64,000 nt of DNA from Flavipsychrobacter sp. (GTDB lineage Bacteria; Bacteroidota; Bacteroidia; Chitinophagales; Chitinophagaceae), in NCBI GenBank assembly GCA_024508935.1, contig JANINW010000093.1, positions 12,677 to 76,676 of the forward strand, read 5' to 3'. The notes beneath the pieces were generated by a model that was not told where the DNA came from, made no database searches, and saw nothing but the letters and a program-made list of their open reading frames with translations. The translations under genes were made by a program, and so were the position numbers. This document shows, one piece after another, positions 1 to 9,095 of the stretch (position 1 is its first letter; the number at the start of each line of letters is the position of its first letter).

Positions 1-381
1 AATGCAGCTGTATTTTCAGCTCTTTTTCATGAAAAAGGGAATGCCGTTGGTTTTGACGGAAGCCAGTTAGATGGCCGGGAAGCAATAAAGGCAAGCCTGC
101 AGCAGATATTTACAGATCATACACCGCCGAATTATATATATAGCATTAAAGAAGTGAGAAATCTTACTGATACGGTAGTGTTATTAAAGGCTGTTGCAGG
201 CATGACACAGGTGGGTAGTGCAGTTATAATGCCTGGCCGAAATGCGGTGCAATCGTTAGTAGCCTGCCTTCAAAATGGAAAGTGGCAGATAGCATTGTTT
301 CAGAATACCCCCGCAAAGCTAGATGGCAACCCGGGAGGGTCTGAAGCTATCACAAGGGAGTTGCAGGCACTCTTGAAATAG
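1..381 (+). CDS. SgcJ/EcaC-type NTF2-like protein, 5' end missing
   Basis: The frame is open from base 1 to the TAG at 379-381, giving 126 visible residues; the start lies outside the window. The C-terminal part reads QSLVACLQNGKWQIALFQNT, the typical last strands of the small SnoaL/NTF2-like SgcJ/EcaC family (also called DUF4440-like), preceded by a GRNAVQS stretch that matches the family's PGRDS-like segment. These proteins are 130-160 residues long and form a cone-shaped alpha+beta barrel, usually with no proven enzyme activity. The gene converges on the response regulator gene at 385 with 3 bases between them. Family call from motif only. Confidence 0.7.
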   Translation, partial: NAAVFSALFHEKGNAVGFDGSQLDGREAIKASLQQIFTDHTPPNYIYSIKEVRNLTDTVVLLKAVAGMTQVGSAVIMPGRNAVQSLVACLQNGKWQIALFQNTPAKLDGNPGGSEAITRELQALLK

Positions 382-384
382 TAG

Positions 385-1077
385 TTACCTGTTCCCTTTA
401 TCAAACCATTTTTCTTTATGCGCAATCGTTATTACCTGCGCTTTAGAAGTAACATGCAATTTGCTATAAATATTAGCGATGTGTTTACGCACAGTAAGTA
501 CGCTCAGGTCTAACTGGCTGGCAATGCGTTTGGCATCCCATCCATTGATCGTGTACTGTAGTATTTCCTGTTCTCTATGAGTAATGGAAGCGGGTATTGT
601 ATTCTCTTTATCGGGTGTTTGAGCCGGTACTTTGCTGAGCAGGTTGAGGGCTTTTCGGGCAATAGGCGGGCTCATCGGTGCACCGCCATAGGTAAGAACA
701 CTGGTTATAGCATCTTGCAATACTGCGGCAGATTCATGTTTTAGCAGGTAACCTGAAGCTCCGGCTTTTATAGCCTCAAATATTTTATCATCGTCATCAA
801 ATACGGTCAGGATAATAAAGTTTATCTGCGGATATAAGGTATGTGCCATAGATACCGTCTGTATTCCGTTCATACCGGGCATCTCAAGATCCATAAATAT
901 AATATCTGGCATTTTATTAGGGGGCAGGCCCTTCAACTCTTGCATACATTCATGCCCGTTATTGGCCACAAACAATAAATTACAGTCTTTAAGCAGGGGT
1001 AGTTTTTGTATGAAAGTCTGCCGGTTAATCGGGTTATCCTCTACCAGGGCAATGTTTATCAAAGGAGTAGTTGCCAT
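385..1077 (-). CDS. NarL/FixJ-family response regulator
   Basis: A 230-residue two-domain response regulator. The receiver domain (about 5-125) shows the acidic pair E13/D14, phosphoacceptor D63 in IIFMDLEMPGMNG, switch T91 and K113. A linker leads to a LuxR-type helix-turn-helix at about 165-228 with ITHREQEIL and LTVRKHIANIYSKL. It lies 38 bases downstream of the TPR-sensor kinase gene at 1116 on the same strand, so the two are almost certainly a cognate pair: the kinase phosphorylates D63 and the regulator then binds DNA as a dimer. Target genes cannot be told from the sequence. A convincing full-length member of the family. Confidence 0.92.
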   Translation of the reverse strand: MATTPLINIALVEDNPINRQTFIQKLPLLKDCNLLFVANNGHECMQELKGLPPNKMPDIIFMDLEMPGMNGIQTVSMAHTLYPQINFIILTVFDDDDKIFEAIKAGASGYLLKHESAAVLQDAITSVLTYGGAPMSPPIARKALNLLSKVPAQTPDKENTIPASITHREQEILQYTINGWDAKRIASQLDLSVLTVRKHIANIYSKLHVTSKAQVITIAHKEKWFDKGNR

Positions 1078-1115
1078 ACATATAAAGTTATAGAACCCTT
1101 ATGGGGCGGCAATAA

Positions 1116-3035
1116 TTAATTTGTAGTAGTAAGGGGGGATATTTTCACGATTGTACCGCCATTGTCTCCTGTACTCCATGAAATGGCCCAGCCGCATTCT
1201 TCGGTACGCCGCCGCATATTGAAAAGGCCGTTCCCTTCCTTATTGCCGGTTGTGTCAAATCCTTTTCCATTGTCACTTACCGTTACCTGCCAGCTTATAT
1301 TACTTTGAATATCTACTATTATCTGGTTGCCATTACCATGTTTCAATGCATTGGTCACTGCTTCCTGCATAATACAAAACAAGTGAAAAGCCTGTGAAGG
1401 AGAAAGTTGTATATCACGAATTATGTTTTCATGCACATCTATATGCATATTGTTATAACTGCGCCGGATACGCTGGATGAATATTTTCAGCCTGTCACTG
1501 ATGTCTGTAAGGGACAAGCTGTCTTTCTTCAATGCCCAAATAGTATCGCTTAGCTGGGAAACAATGGCTTGCGAATTTGCGCTAAGCTCATGTATCGTAT
1601 TATCTGCAGCACTGGGGTTTTGGTATTTTATGTGCTCGATATTTGATGCAATAGAGGCAGCATAAACCCCCAGGCTATCGTGTAAGTCGGCCGCTATCCG
1701 TTTTCTCTCGTTTTCCTCGGCTTCGCGTACAGCCTGGTACGATTGCTGTTTTTCGGTAGCCAGCAAATAAGCCATCCGCAGCTTTTGTTTCTTCCTGAAG
1801 TTCCTGAATAAGATAATGGAGAAAAGAATAACCAGCAGTGCCAGTAAGGTGGTGCCGTATAAAAGATAGTTTTGGCGCGTCAGTTCAAATTGCTGCCGGA
1901 TGATGATATTGTTTTTCTTTTGCACATCATATTTTGCCTGTATCTCGGCCAGGGCATCTGCTGTATTCTTTTTATAAAGCGAATCATTTAGAGATATCAG
2001 CCGTTCAAGAGTGGTGCTGTAATTGTCGAGATCGCCCGAGGCTTTATAGGCTCTTGCCAGTAGCTTATACAGAAAAGGCAGTTTCGCACTGATATTATAT
2101 TTTACGGCCGCGTCTATTGCCTGTTTGGTTAAGGCAATGCTTTTAGCCGGTTCATTGGTCAGTTCATAATATTCCGCCATCTGCCCCATATCCGACACAA
2201 TGTAATAAGGGTCGCCAATGATACTGCGTATCTCCAGCGCATCCTTCAGCGATTGTTCTGCCTGCGGGTTCCTGTTGGTAGCCATCAGGTAGCCAACCTG
2301 GATGTTCAGTGCATTGGCCAGCGCTACGAGATTGTTATATCTGCGGGCAATTTGAATCGCTTTTTTACCATAATATTCTGCTGAATCAAAACGGTTGGTA
2401 TTGTTGAACATGGCAGCCATATTCGAGTATACTACCGCGTGTTCTTTCTCGTTAGTGCCGTAGTAGTCTGTGTACAATGCCTCGTGGCTCCACCGGAATG
2501 CCTGCGGATAATTGTTTATTTCCATATACACCCAGCCCAGTCCGCGTTTAGCTATCAGTTGATATAGTGTGTCTTTGTTACGCTCACTATTATTCAGCAG
2601 TTTATAAAAAGCGGCTATGCCATCTTTGTATTGTTCCTTCCTTACCATCAATGTGCCCTTCAGGTGCAGAAAACGGCGGTATACACGTTCTTCTGAATGT
2701 TTTTGTTGTTCCAGTTGCAGTAGTTGCCGGTCGGTTATTTGCAGGGCGCTGTCTGGCATGCCGTTTTTTTGCTGTGCAAATGCATAATAGTAGTAGGCGT
2801 CAGCGGTGCCTGCATCTTGTGTTTGCAGGGATAGCTTAAGCGCCAGGGCCCCGTAGTACATAGCATCTTTATTGCTCATGGCATTGCTTTCCTCGCAAAT
2901 GGAAAAGATAAGCGGTAAACGGGCAGTAGCATTCGCAGTTTGATCTGCTGCTGTTCTCAGGCTATCAATACGGCGGGATTGTGCATTGCAGTATTGCACA
3001 AAAAAAAGCAGGATATAGAGTGGCAGTAGTTTCAA
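1116..3035 (-). CDS. TPR-containing sensor histidine kinase (HisKA_3)
   Basis: A 639-residue sensor. A signal peptide (about 1-18) is followed by a tetratricopeptide-repeat sensor region of roughly 350 residues that should lie in the periplasm. One membrane helix (YLLYGTTLLALLVILFSII, near 393-412) and a short coiled coil follow. The HisKA_3 dimerisation domain has the phosphorylated H452 in IAADLHDSLG, and the HATPase_c domain has QEAVTNALKH (N box) and DNGKGF (G1). This is the NarX/DesK-type kinase fold, common with TPR sensors in Bacteroidota. It is the first gene of a two-gene unit with the NarL-type regulator at 385. The signal sensed is unknown. The final residues are intact. Confidence 0.92.
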   Translation of the reverse strand: MKLLPLYILLFFVQYCNAQSRRIDSLRTAADQTANATARLPLIFSICEESNAMSNKDAMYYGALALKLSLQTQDAGTADAYYYYAFAQQKNGMPDSALQITDRQLLQLEQQKHSEERVYRRFLHLKGTLMVRKEQYKDGIAAFYKLLNNSERNKDTLYQLIAKRGLGWVYMEINNYPQAFRWSHEALYTDYYGTNEKEHAVVYSNMAAMFNNTNRFDSAEYYGKKAIQIARRYNNLVALANALNIQVGYLMATNRNPQAEQSLKDALEIRSIIGDPYYIVSDMGQMAEYYELTNEPAKSIALTKQAIDAAVKYNISAKLPFLYKLLARAYKASGDLDNYSTTLERLISLNDSLYKKNTADALAEIQAKYDVQKKNNIIIRQQFELTRQNYLLYGTTLLALLVILFSIILFRNFRKKQKLRMAYLLATEKQQSYQAVREAEENERKRIAADLHDSLGVYAASIASNIEHIKYQNPSAADNTIHELSANSQAIVSQLSDTIWALKKDSLSLTDISDRLKIFIQRIRRSYNNMHIDVHENIIRDIQLSPSQAFHLFCIMQEAVTNALKHGNGNQIIVDIQSNISWQVTVSDNGKGFDTTGNKEGNGLFNMRRRTEECGWAISWSTGDNGGTIVKISPLTTTN

Positions 3036-3239
3036 CAGGAATATTTACTACAAATTACATCGCAAGGTTAAAAGTTTATATACTACAAATTAGGTAGTTT
3101 AATTATTACAGGTAAATTGTATGCTGTTAATGCTTTTACATTCCGTTCATCTGCATTGTATTGTATAGTTACATCGGTTTAATGCGTTATTCGGCCGCAG
3201 GTTTATAGCAGCTTTATTAATTTTAAGTAAAACTACCGC

Positions 3240-3617
3240 ATGACGCAGCAAGACTATAACCAGCACATGGACATTAAATTTGGCCACCTGGAGCTCATTG
3301 ATGTTCCAGAAATCGTGGCAAATTGCACCGTTCCCTGGTTCAATCAAACACTTACACAAGTAAATGATGCTGTAATACGTTTGGGCATTGTGCAGGGGGA
3401 ATATCACTGGCATAACCACCCCAATGATGATGAGTTCTTCTTTGTGCTTTCCGGCCGCTTATATATAGATCTCGAAGACCGGACAATAGAACTGGGCCCT
3501 ATGCAGGGTACTACCATTACCAAAGGGAAAATGCACCGTCCGCGTGCGTTGGAAAAAACGGTGATGCTTATGGCAGAGACTAAATCGATCGATCCTATAG
3601 GTATCGTCTCTGAATAA
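3240..3617 (+). CDS. cupin-domain protein
   Basis: A 125-residue single-domain cupin. The motif-1 region EYHWHNHPNDDEFFFVLSG carries the metal-binding histidines and glutamate, followed by RLYIDLEDRTIELGP and the motif-2 histidine in KGKMHRP. These small beta-barrels usually bind one divalent metal; enzymatic roles vary and none can be assigned here. ATG at 3240 is used, but the ATG at 3267 (MDIKFGHLEL) would also keep the whole domain. The TauE/SafE gene begins 33 bases downstream on the same strand, so co-transcription is possible. Confidence 0.82.
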   Translation: MTQQDYNQHMDIKFGHLELIDVPEIVANCTVPWFNQTLTQVNDAVIRLGIVQGEYHWHNHPNDDEFFFVLSGRLYIDLEDRTIELGPMQGTTITKGKMHRPRALEKTVMLMAETKSIDPIGIVSE

Positions 3618-3650
3618 TCTTTGGCATATTGTTTTTTACACTTACTTCTC

Positions 3651-4481
3651 ATGGATAATATCATTGTTTTAATACTGATTGGATTTGCTATTGGTACTGC
3701 CGGTACCTTAATAGGCGCCGGCGGCGGTTTCATTCTAATGCCTATATTGTTACTGACCCAGCCAGATATGCCGCCCGATATAGCTACGGCCATTTCTATT
3801 GCGGTGGTGGCCATCAATGCTATTTCCGGCTCCATAGCGTATGCGCGTTCGCGCAGGATAGATTACAAGGCCGGCCTTATCTTTTCGCTGGCCACCATTC
3901 CGGGCTCTATAGCAGGGGTTTTTGTCACGAAATATATACCTCTGAATATTTTTCATATTGTCTTTGGCTGCCTCCTGGTTATAGTGGCAACCTACCTGTT
4001 TATTAAGAATACAAAAGCGCAACATACCAGGGCTGAAGGGAACTATGATTTTAAAAAAGGGAAAGGATACGTTACACGTACGTTAACAGATAAAGCAGGG
4101 GTAAGCTATACTTATAGTTATAACCTGACATACGGTATTGTAATAAGTATATTGGTTGGGTTCTTATCTCCCTTGCTGGGCATTGGCGGAGGTATCATTC
4201 ATGTGCCGGCAATGGTGCAGATATTGCAGTTCCCTGTGTATTTAGCTACGGCTACATCGCATTTTATACTCGCCGTTATGTCCACTGTTAGTGTCTGCGT
4301 GCATCTGTATGAAGGAAGTTATAGCGGCGAATTGGCCCGTAATATGGTTATTGGCCTGGGCATTGGTATTATACCTGGTGCACAGCTCGGCGCTTATCTT
4401 TCGCACAAGATCAAGACACATGTCATTATCCGCGTGTTGGCTGTATGCCTGGCTATAGTAGGCATACGTATGATACTTTAG
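3651..4481 (+). CDS. TauE/SafE family sulfite exporter-like membrane protein
   Basis: A 276-residue polytopic inner-membrane protein with about eight hydrophobic segments. It has the family hallmark of two similar halves, each with a glycine-rich motif: GTLIGAGGGFILMP near the N terminus and PLLGIGGGIIHVP in the second half. TauE/SafE proteins export sulfite, sulfoacetate or related organosulfur anions, though many members have no known substrate. A longer frame opens at a TTG (3621), but the ATG at 3651 gives a clean start directly at the first membrane helix. It follows the cupin gene at short distance. No sulfur-metabolism genes are adjacent. Confidence 0.88.
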   Translation: MDNIIVLILIGFAIGTAGTLIGAGGGFILMPILLLTQPDMPPDIATAISIAVVAINAISGSIAYARSRRIDYKAGLIFSLATIPGSIAGVFVTKYIPLNIFHIVFGCLLVIVATYLFIKNTKAQHTRAEGNYDFKKGKGYVTRTLTDKAGVSYTYSYNLTYGIVISILVGFLSPLLGIGGGIIHVPAMVQILQFPVYLATATSHFILAVMSTVSVCVHLYEGSYSGELARNMVIGLGIGIIPGAQLGAYLSHKIKTHVIIRVLAVCLAIVGIRMIL

Positions 4482-4490
4482 TATTTGCCG

Positions 4491-4871
4491 CTATTTCTTC
4501 TTTTTAGCCTCGGCCTTCGCTGCATCTTCGGCTATGCGGTATTTAACAATGTCTTTTACCAGTTTCAAAGGCATCCTCTTTTCAATAGGGAATTGTATAG
4601 CCCCTTTGGATGTTTTGTAAGCTGCCAGCTCATCTTTAAATGCTACTATAGGCGAACTGGTTGGGTAAAAACCGATATGTTCTTTGGCGGCGGCAAAATA
4701 TACCAGCACACTGTTCTGTTTATAAGCCGGCATATTATAACTGATCACTTCTTCTGCCTTAGGAGCAGCCTGCCTGATGGCTTTCCTCAATTGTTCTAAA
4801 GCAGGTTTTACATTTTCCGGTACAGTAGCCATATACTCGTCTACTGTTTTGAATTTTTTAGCAGCATCCAT
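4491..4871 (-). CDS. DUF1801 / YdhG-like protein
   Basis: A 126-residue soluble protein of the DUF1801 (YdhG/YjbR-like) family. It has the N-terminal pattern VDEYMATVPENVKPALEQLR, the central ISYNMPAYKQN with a conserved proline-alanine-tyrosine, and VLVYFAAAKEHIGFYP. Members resemble frataxin-fold iron chaperones (Fra/YdhG of Bacillus), but iron binding is unproven for most. It converges on the TauE-like gene (9 bases apart). A more distant member of the same family lies at 51797. The C terminus is very lysine-rich (AEAKKKK). Confidence 0.85.
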   Translation of the reverse strand: MDAAKKFKTVDEYMATVPENVKPALEQLRKAIRQAAPKAEEVISYNMPAYKQNSVLVYFAAAKEHIGFYPTSSPIVAFKDELAAYKTSKGAIQFPIEKRMPLKLVKDIVKYRIAEDAAKAEAKKKK

Positions 4872-4982
4872 AATTAAGAGTTATATCTGTTTTGCGCGAT
4901 TCAATAAATATACGGCAAATACCGTATGCGGCATTATGGATATTCCGGCGCTTATGTCTAATTTGCTGCAACAGTATTGTTT

Positions 4983-5558
4983 ATGGAACAGGGGTATATA
5001 ACCGATAAGAAATTTGATACGGCTGCTTTTGCTGATGCTCTTTTAACAAAGAATGAATACGAGCACTGCGAGTTTTTGAACTGCGATATGGGTAGCGCTG
5101 ACCTGTCGGGCAACACATTTGTTGATTCTGTTTTTAATGGTTGTAACCTAAGTCTTTCCAAATTTGCAAAGACCGCTTTTAGGGATGTACAGTTTAAAAA
5201 CTGCAAGATGCTGGGTATCCGGTTTGACACCTGTGATGATTTTATCCTGTCATTCAGTTTTGATAATTGCCAGCTCGACCATTCTTCGTTTTATAAAATG
5301 AAATTGAAGAAGATTAATATTATAAATTCCCGCCTTACAGAAACCGATTTTACCAGTGCTGATCTTACAGAAGCCATCTTTGCTAGTTGCGATCTTTCCG
5401 GTGCGGTTTTTGAAAATACTATTCTAGAAAAAGCAGATTTACGTAGCGCATACAATTATTCAATAGACCCCGAAGCAAACCGTATACGCAAAGCAAAGTT
5501 CTCGCTGCATGGGCTTGCGGGGCTTTTGCACAGGTATGATATCCAGGTAGAAGATTGA
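4983..5558 (+). CDS. Qnr/McbG-like pentapeptide repeat protein
   Basis: A 191-residue pentapeptide-repeat protein. Repeats of the type A(D/N)LSG and CxFxxC run from about residue 25 to 155 (for example CEFLNCDMGSADLSGNTF and TDFTSADLTEAIF). They predict a right-handed quadrilateral beta-helix with a break near FILSFSFDNC. The C-terminal segment SIDPEANRIRKAKFSLHGL resembles the dimerisation tail of Qnr/MfpA proteins, which mimic DNA and protect gyrase. The ATG at 4983 is preferred to the in-frame TTG at 4977. Gyrase protection is an inference from overall architecture; many chromosomal relatives have no known role. Confidence 0.82.
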   Translation: MEQGYITDKKFDTAAFADALLTKNEYEHCEFLNCDMGSADLSGNTFVDSVFNGCNLSLSKFAKTAFRDVQFKNCKMLGIRFDTCDDFILSFSFDNCQLDHSSFYKMKLKKINIINSRLTETDFTSADLTEAIFASCDLSGAVFENTILEKADLRSAYNYSIDPEANRIRKAKFSLHGLAGLLHRYDIQVED

Positions 5559-6131
5559 TTACTGTTTTTGCAAGGGCAGTATCTTTTTTAAAAACATCCA
5601 GGTGATAAAACCGAACACAAAGCCACCGGCCAGCATTACAGCTATGTTTACAAAAAATATAACCATGTTATTGCTGAATACCTGTTTGGTATAGTTGATG
5701 CTGAGAAAAGTAAGTGTGGCAGCTATCCAACCAATAATATTAGCTACTATCCATAGGTTGGCTGCCGGTGTAAATTTTTTAAGGGTGAAAGATTGGAGTA
5801 TACCGGTTAGTAAGGCGGCGATACATACGCTGTATAGTATATAGTTAGGGCCCAGCTTTATGCCTGCAAATATTTGTAGCAGGTCGAAAAACAGGAAAGG
5901 TATGCTCATGCCTGCTATCGCAGCTAGTATCCAGTTTTTGTTTATAGCTATTATTTTTCTCAACGCACGCCATTGCATAAACCCAACGCCTGCGCCCATG
6001 CCTGTACCCATAAAGAACTGCATATTATGGATGCCGGTACCTTCAAATAGCATAGCCAGCAGCAGAACCAATATAATGCCCGATAACCAACCTATGGCTA
6101 TAGCTTTTATCCACTTTCCCTTTGATAGCAT
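5559..6131 (-). CDS. hypothetical polytopic membrane protein
   Basis: A 190-residue hydrophobic protein with about six membrane helices, the first being GWLSGIILVLLLAMLF. Notable features are a glycine-rich second segment (MGTGMGAGVGFMQWRAL) and a similar last one (VMLAGGFVFGFITWMFL). I do not recognise a named family with certainty; the glycine-rich G-x-G-x2-Q-W motif resembles small uncharacterised Bacteroidota membrane proteins. It directly abuts the pentapeptide-repeat gene in convergent orientation with no bases between the stops. No function is inferred. Confidence 0.7.
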   Translation of the reverse strand: MLSKGKWIKAIAIGWLSGIILVLLLAMLFEGTGIHNMQFFMGTGMGAGVGFMQWRALRKIIAINKNWILAAIAGMSIPFLFFDLLQIFAGIKLGPNYILYSVCIAALLTGILQSFTLKKFTPAANLWIVANIIGWIAATLTFLSINYTKQVFSNNMVIFFVNIAVMLAGGFVFGFITWMFLKKILPLQKQ

Positions 6132-6246
6132 TGTCAGTTAATTAGATTACAGGTGTGCAAAATGCATAAATCTAATGATTCATTAGAATGATGTCAATTT
6201 TGCACTGTGCATCGGAAGTAAAAAACAACAGCCTTTAAGCCGTAGC

Positions 6247-6447
6247 CTACATTTTATGTGAAGGCTGCGTTGGTATTTCTGGAGCTGGCTCATTGGTGCC
6301 TGGTTTTTCCGGCGGTATGGTTTCGGGTCTGCCAGGGGGTATCACCGGGGCATCCGGTACATCTTTACCGGGTATTTCCGGTTGTTTTCCCGGAAGGGGC
6401 ATTTCCTCTGGTTTTTCGGGTTGTTGCGTGTCTGATATGTTTTGCAT
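6247..6447 (-). CDS. small proline/glutamate-rich protein
   Basis: A 66-residue frame of very low complexity with about 20 prolines and many glutamates, in PEKPEEMPLPGKQPEIPG-like repeats. It has no signal peptide and no hydrophobic segment, so it is predicted to be a disordered cytosolic peptide. Small PxxPE-repeat proteins recur in Bacteroidota genomes without known function. The coding case rests on a clean ATG, consistent codon use and the recognisable repeat. It could still be a chance frame. Confidence 0.5.
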   Translation of the reverse strand: MQNISDTQQPEKPEEMPLPGKQPEIPGKDVPDAPVIPPGRPETIPPEKPGTNEPAPEIPTQPSHKM

Positions 6448-6582
6448 GGCTCCAGCTTTTATTATCTAAACAAATTTACCTGCTTACTGTTTGGTACCCG
6501 CTGATACCCGTCAAATGCAGCATTGATCAGAATCATTTTTTGTGGCTATTCAGTATAATATTTTTGGGATAAATAAAAACAT

Positions 6583-7674
6583 ATGAATCTCACATCCGAA
6601 GAAAAACAAATAGTAGCAGGCGTAAAATACCTGCCTGCAGTATCGCTAATATTGTCATTTGAACCGGCGATAGGGTTGAGGGCAGAAGCACAGTACAAGC
6701 TGAAGATCGCTTTTGGCAATATTAAAAAACAATTACAGGAAAGCTATTCTGAAAATATATGGGCGCCAGTGCTTGCAAAACTTGAAAAAGCAATTGCATC
6801 CATTGATTATGATTCTGTGAAGAAAAGCGTGGCTATTTATGTGTCGCCTGTCATTTCAAAAACTTTCTACCTGGACATAGAAGTAGATGATAAAGTGACC
6901 ATTGATGAGTCTTTCGAGATCAGAGACCTTATCTATGCCAAACAAGAGCCGCTTAAATATTTGATATTCCTGGTGACTGGAAGGAACGCAAAATTATTCA
7001 TGGCCGATAATGGCCAGCTGATACGCGTAATGTTGTCTGTGCCCGATACCCAGGATGCTTACGAAAATGATATAGCCGAGCGTGTGACTAATTTTTCAGA
7101 CCCGGCAAAGCGGAAGGAACATTTGCAGGATAAATATCTGAGAAGTATTGACAACGCTTTATCGCAGGTATTGGTACAATACAAGCTGCCGGTCTTCCTG
7201 GTAGGTGTAGACCGGCTTTTAGGCCACTACAAAAGCATTTCTGCGAATGCTAAAAGCATCATAGATACCATCCACGGCAATTATGAGGAAGCCACTATTG
7301 CAGAATTGCAGGAAGTTGTAAAACCTTATGCTGCTGCTTTGAAACAACAGAGAAACGCCCGGTTGATGGAGGAAATTGAAAAAGCGATGAATGCCAATAA
7401 GCTGGATATGGGCGTAAGCCTGGTTTGGAAAACAGCGCATGATAAGCAGGGCAGGTTGCTGATCGTAGAAAAGAATTTTGTGTACCCGGCAGACAAAGCA
7501 GCAGAAGGTGAGCATATTTATCCGCATGACGAGACGACTGAGTCTGCATTCTTTATAAAAGACGCTGTGGATGATATTATAGAGCAGGTATTGGAGCATG
7601 GTGGTGATGTTGTTTTTGTAGATGAGGGCATGCTGGAGGAGTACGGCCGTATAGCACTGATACGCTATTACTAA
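6583..7674 (+). CDS. baeRF3-domain protein (bacterial aeRF1-like, Balon-related)
   Basis: A 363-residue protein with the three-part layout of bacterial archaeo-eukaryotic release factor homologues (baeRF family 3). The N-terminal domain shows CxLPAVSLILSFEP-like strands with long helices. The middle domain has YLIFLVTGRNAKLFMADNGQ and later LPVFLVGVDRLLGHYKSI, and the C-terminal eL30-like domain has VDDIIEQVLEHGGDVVFVD. The family includes Balon, a ribosome-hibernation factor, so a ribosome-associated stress role is plausible but inferred. The eRF1 GGQ peptide-release motif is absent. Monocistronic, ended by a strong hairpin at 7695-7729. The ATG at 6583 follows an A-rich leader. Confidence 0.75.
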   Translation: MNLTSEEKQIVAGVKYLPAVSLILSFEPAIGLRAEAQYKLKIAFGNIKKQLQESYSENIWAPVLAKLEKAIASIDYDSVKKSVAIYVSPVISKTFYLDIEVDDKVTIDESFEIRDLIYAKQEPLKYLIFLVTGRNAKLFMADNGQLIRVMLSVPDTQDAYENDIAERVTNFSDPAKRKEHLQDKYLRSIDNALSQVLVQYKLPVFLVGVDRLLGHYKSISANAKSIIDTIHGNYEEATIAELQEVVKPYAAALKQQRNARLMEEIEKAMNANKLDMGVSLVWKTAHDKQGRLLIVEKNFVYPADKAAEGEHIYPHDETTESAFFIKDAVDDIIEQVLEHGGDVVFVDEGMLEEYGRIALIRYY

Positions 7675-7694
7675 TTTCGTTTTTATAGTGCATA

Positions 7695-7729
7695 AATAAG
7701 GGATGGCAATCAATTTGCCATCCCTTATT
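7695..7729. terminator. bidirectional hairpin between convergent genes
   Basis: A perfect 15-bp stem (left arm 7695-7709, loop tcaat, right arm 7715-7729). It sits between the stop of the baeRF3 gene and the end of the convergent glycosyltransferase gene, so it can serve both. The flanks are A/T-rich rather than a pure T run. Confidence 0.75.
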
Positions 7730-7748
7730 ATATTACTGCTATCTATAG

Positions 7749-9095
7749 TTATAAGCTCAGTACCGGCAATTTTTCTATGTGCTTTTCACAGAGCGTTTCC
7801 GGGTTATATTGTTTAAATTCTTCTGCAAGTTTCTCCACATTCTTTCGATAAATATTATTGGTCATCACTTCCTTTACAGCGCTGGTTATCTTTGAAGGAT
7901 CTGGTTTTTCTGTGCGCAGGTTTAGCCCCAGCTTAAAATATCCAACCCTGGCGCATATCTCATTCTTGCCTTCATGTATGCCGGCTACTACCATTGGCAC
8001 TTTATTACATATGCTCAACAGCACGCCGCCATATCCGCCGTTAGACACAAATACATCTATGTATGGCATTACATCATTGAAAGGGATGAAGTCTTCGATA
8101 AGAATGTTCTCGTAAGCCCTGTATTTTTCGCGCAGCATAGCAGTATGCCAGCTTGCCGTTGTTACTATCAGCAGGTTATCTGTTCCCTTAAAAGCCTCTA
8201 TGGATGGAATGATGAGTTTATTTACATCTCCTTCAAAAGTACCCTGCGTTACCAGTATTACCTTGCTGTATTTACCCAGCTTGGTTTTGAAAGCATTGTT
8301 TTTTGATACGGTCGCTGCGTAAGGCAGTAAGGGCCCTATAAAATGTATATGCCTGCTCATGTTGGGACGCGCATATTCAAAACCTGGGGTGCCGCTTTGC
8401 AGGTATAGGGTAGACTTTTCTATTTGCATATCAAAAATATTCTTGCTTTTTGCCTTTATGCCATATTGCCCATGATATTTCTGGACAAGGGCATACGGTT
8501 TTTTGAGCAATACATTGTCTGTAAGAAAACGCAGGAAGCTATGCAATACTTTGCCGCCAAAACTGCTGGCAGGGGTAAGCCCCATAATAGGCGGCGGTAG
8601 TTCTTTTGACGATTCTCCTAGTGGCAGTATGCCAATAGCAATGGTATGTTTTTTCAGTTTCTCCCGCACAAATGAAATACCGGTAAAAGCATTGTCTGCT
8701 ATCAGCACATCGAAATTGAAGCTCTTGTTTATCTCTTTTATGTCTTCGAAAAATTCAGGGCCCCGTTCTATAAAATAGGTGCAGATGTCGAATATTACTT
8801 TTTTTACATGGTTCTTTATTTTCTGCCTTTGCGGGAATACCTCGTCAATATTATTCACAGTCACCTCTTTAGCTTTATCAAAAAGGTAATAGGGTATGCC
8901 CAGTTTTTCAATTTTTGAAGCATAGCTGGGGCCTGTATACCATCTCACATCATGTCCCGCATTTTTCAGGTGTACAGCAAGTGTGGTTAAAGGGCTAAAA
9001 TGCCCGTCGGCCGGGATATTAGCAAAAAGGATCTTTTTCTTCCGTGAGCCAATAGTGTTTAGCACTGTTTGTGGTGTGGCGGTTACTGTTTTCAT
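7749..9095 (-). CDS. GT1-family (MGT-like) glycosyltransferase
   Basis: A 448-residue GT-B glycosyltransferase of the UDP-glycosyltransferase/macrolide type (GT1). The N-terminal acceptor domain starts KKILFANIPADGHFSPL, with the conserved GH-x-x-P. The C-terminal nucleotide-sugar domain has VILVTQGTF and VFVSNGGYGGVLLSICNKVP, equivalent to the HGG...GVP donor-binding loop with SNGG in place of HGG. Such enzymes glycosylate lipids, polyketides or terpenoids. The longest frame opens at TTG 9116; the ATG at 9095 (MKTVTAT) is the better start. It is divergent from the AraC-type regulator at 9180, which may control it. Confidence 0.88.
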   Translation of the reverse strand: MKTVTATPQTVLNTIGSRKKKILFANIPADGHFSPLTTLAVHLKNAGHDVRWYTGPSYASKIEKLGIPYYLFDKAKEVTVNNIDEVFPQRQKIKNHVKKVIFDICTYFIERGPEFFEDIKEINKSFNFDVLIADNAFTGISFVREKLKKHTIAIGILPLGESSKELPPPIMGLTPASSFGGKVLHSFLRFLTDNVLLKKPYALVQKYHGQYGIKAKSKNIFDMQIEKSTLYLQSGTPGFEYARPNMSRHIHFIGPLLPYAATVSKNNAFKTKLGKYSKVILVTQGTFEGDVNKLIIPSIEAFKGTDNLLIVTTASWHTAMLREKYRAYENILIEDFIPFNDVMPYIDVFVSNGGYGGVLLSICNKVPMVVAGIHEGKNEICARVGYFKLGLNLRTEKPDPSKITSAVKEVMTNNIYRKNVEKLAEEFKQYNPETLCEKHIEKLPVLSL

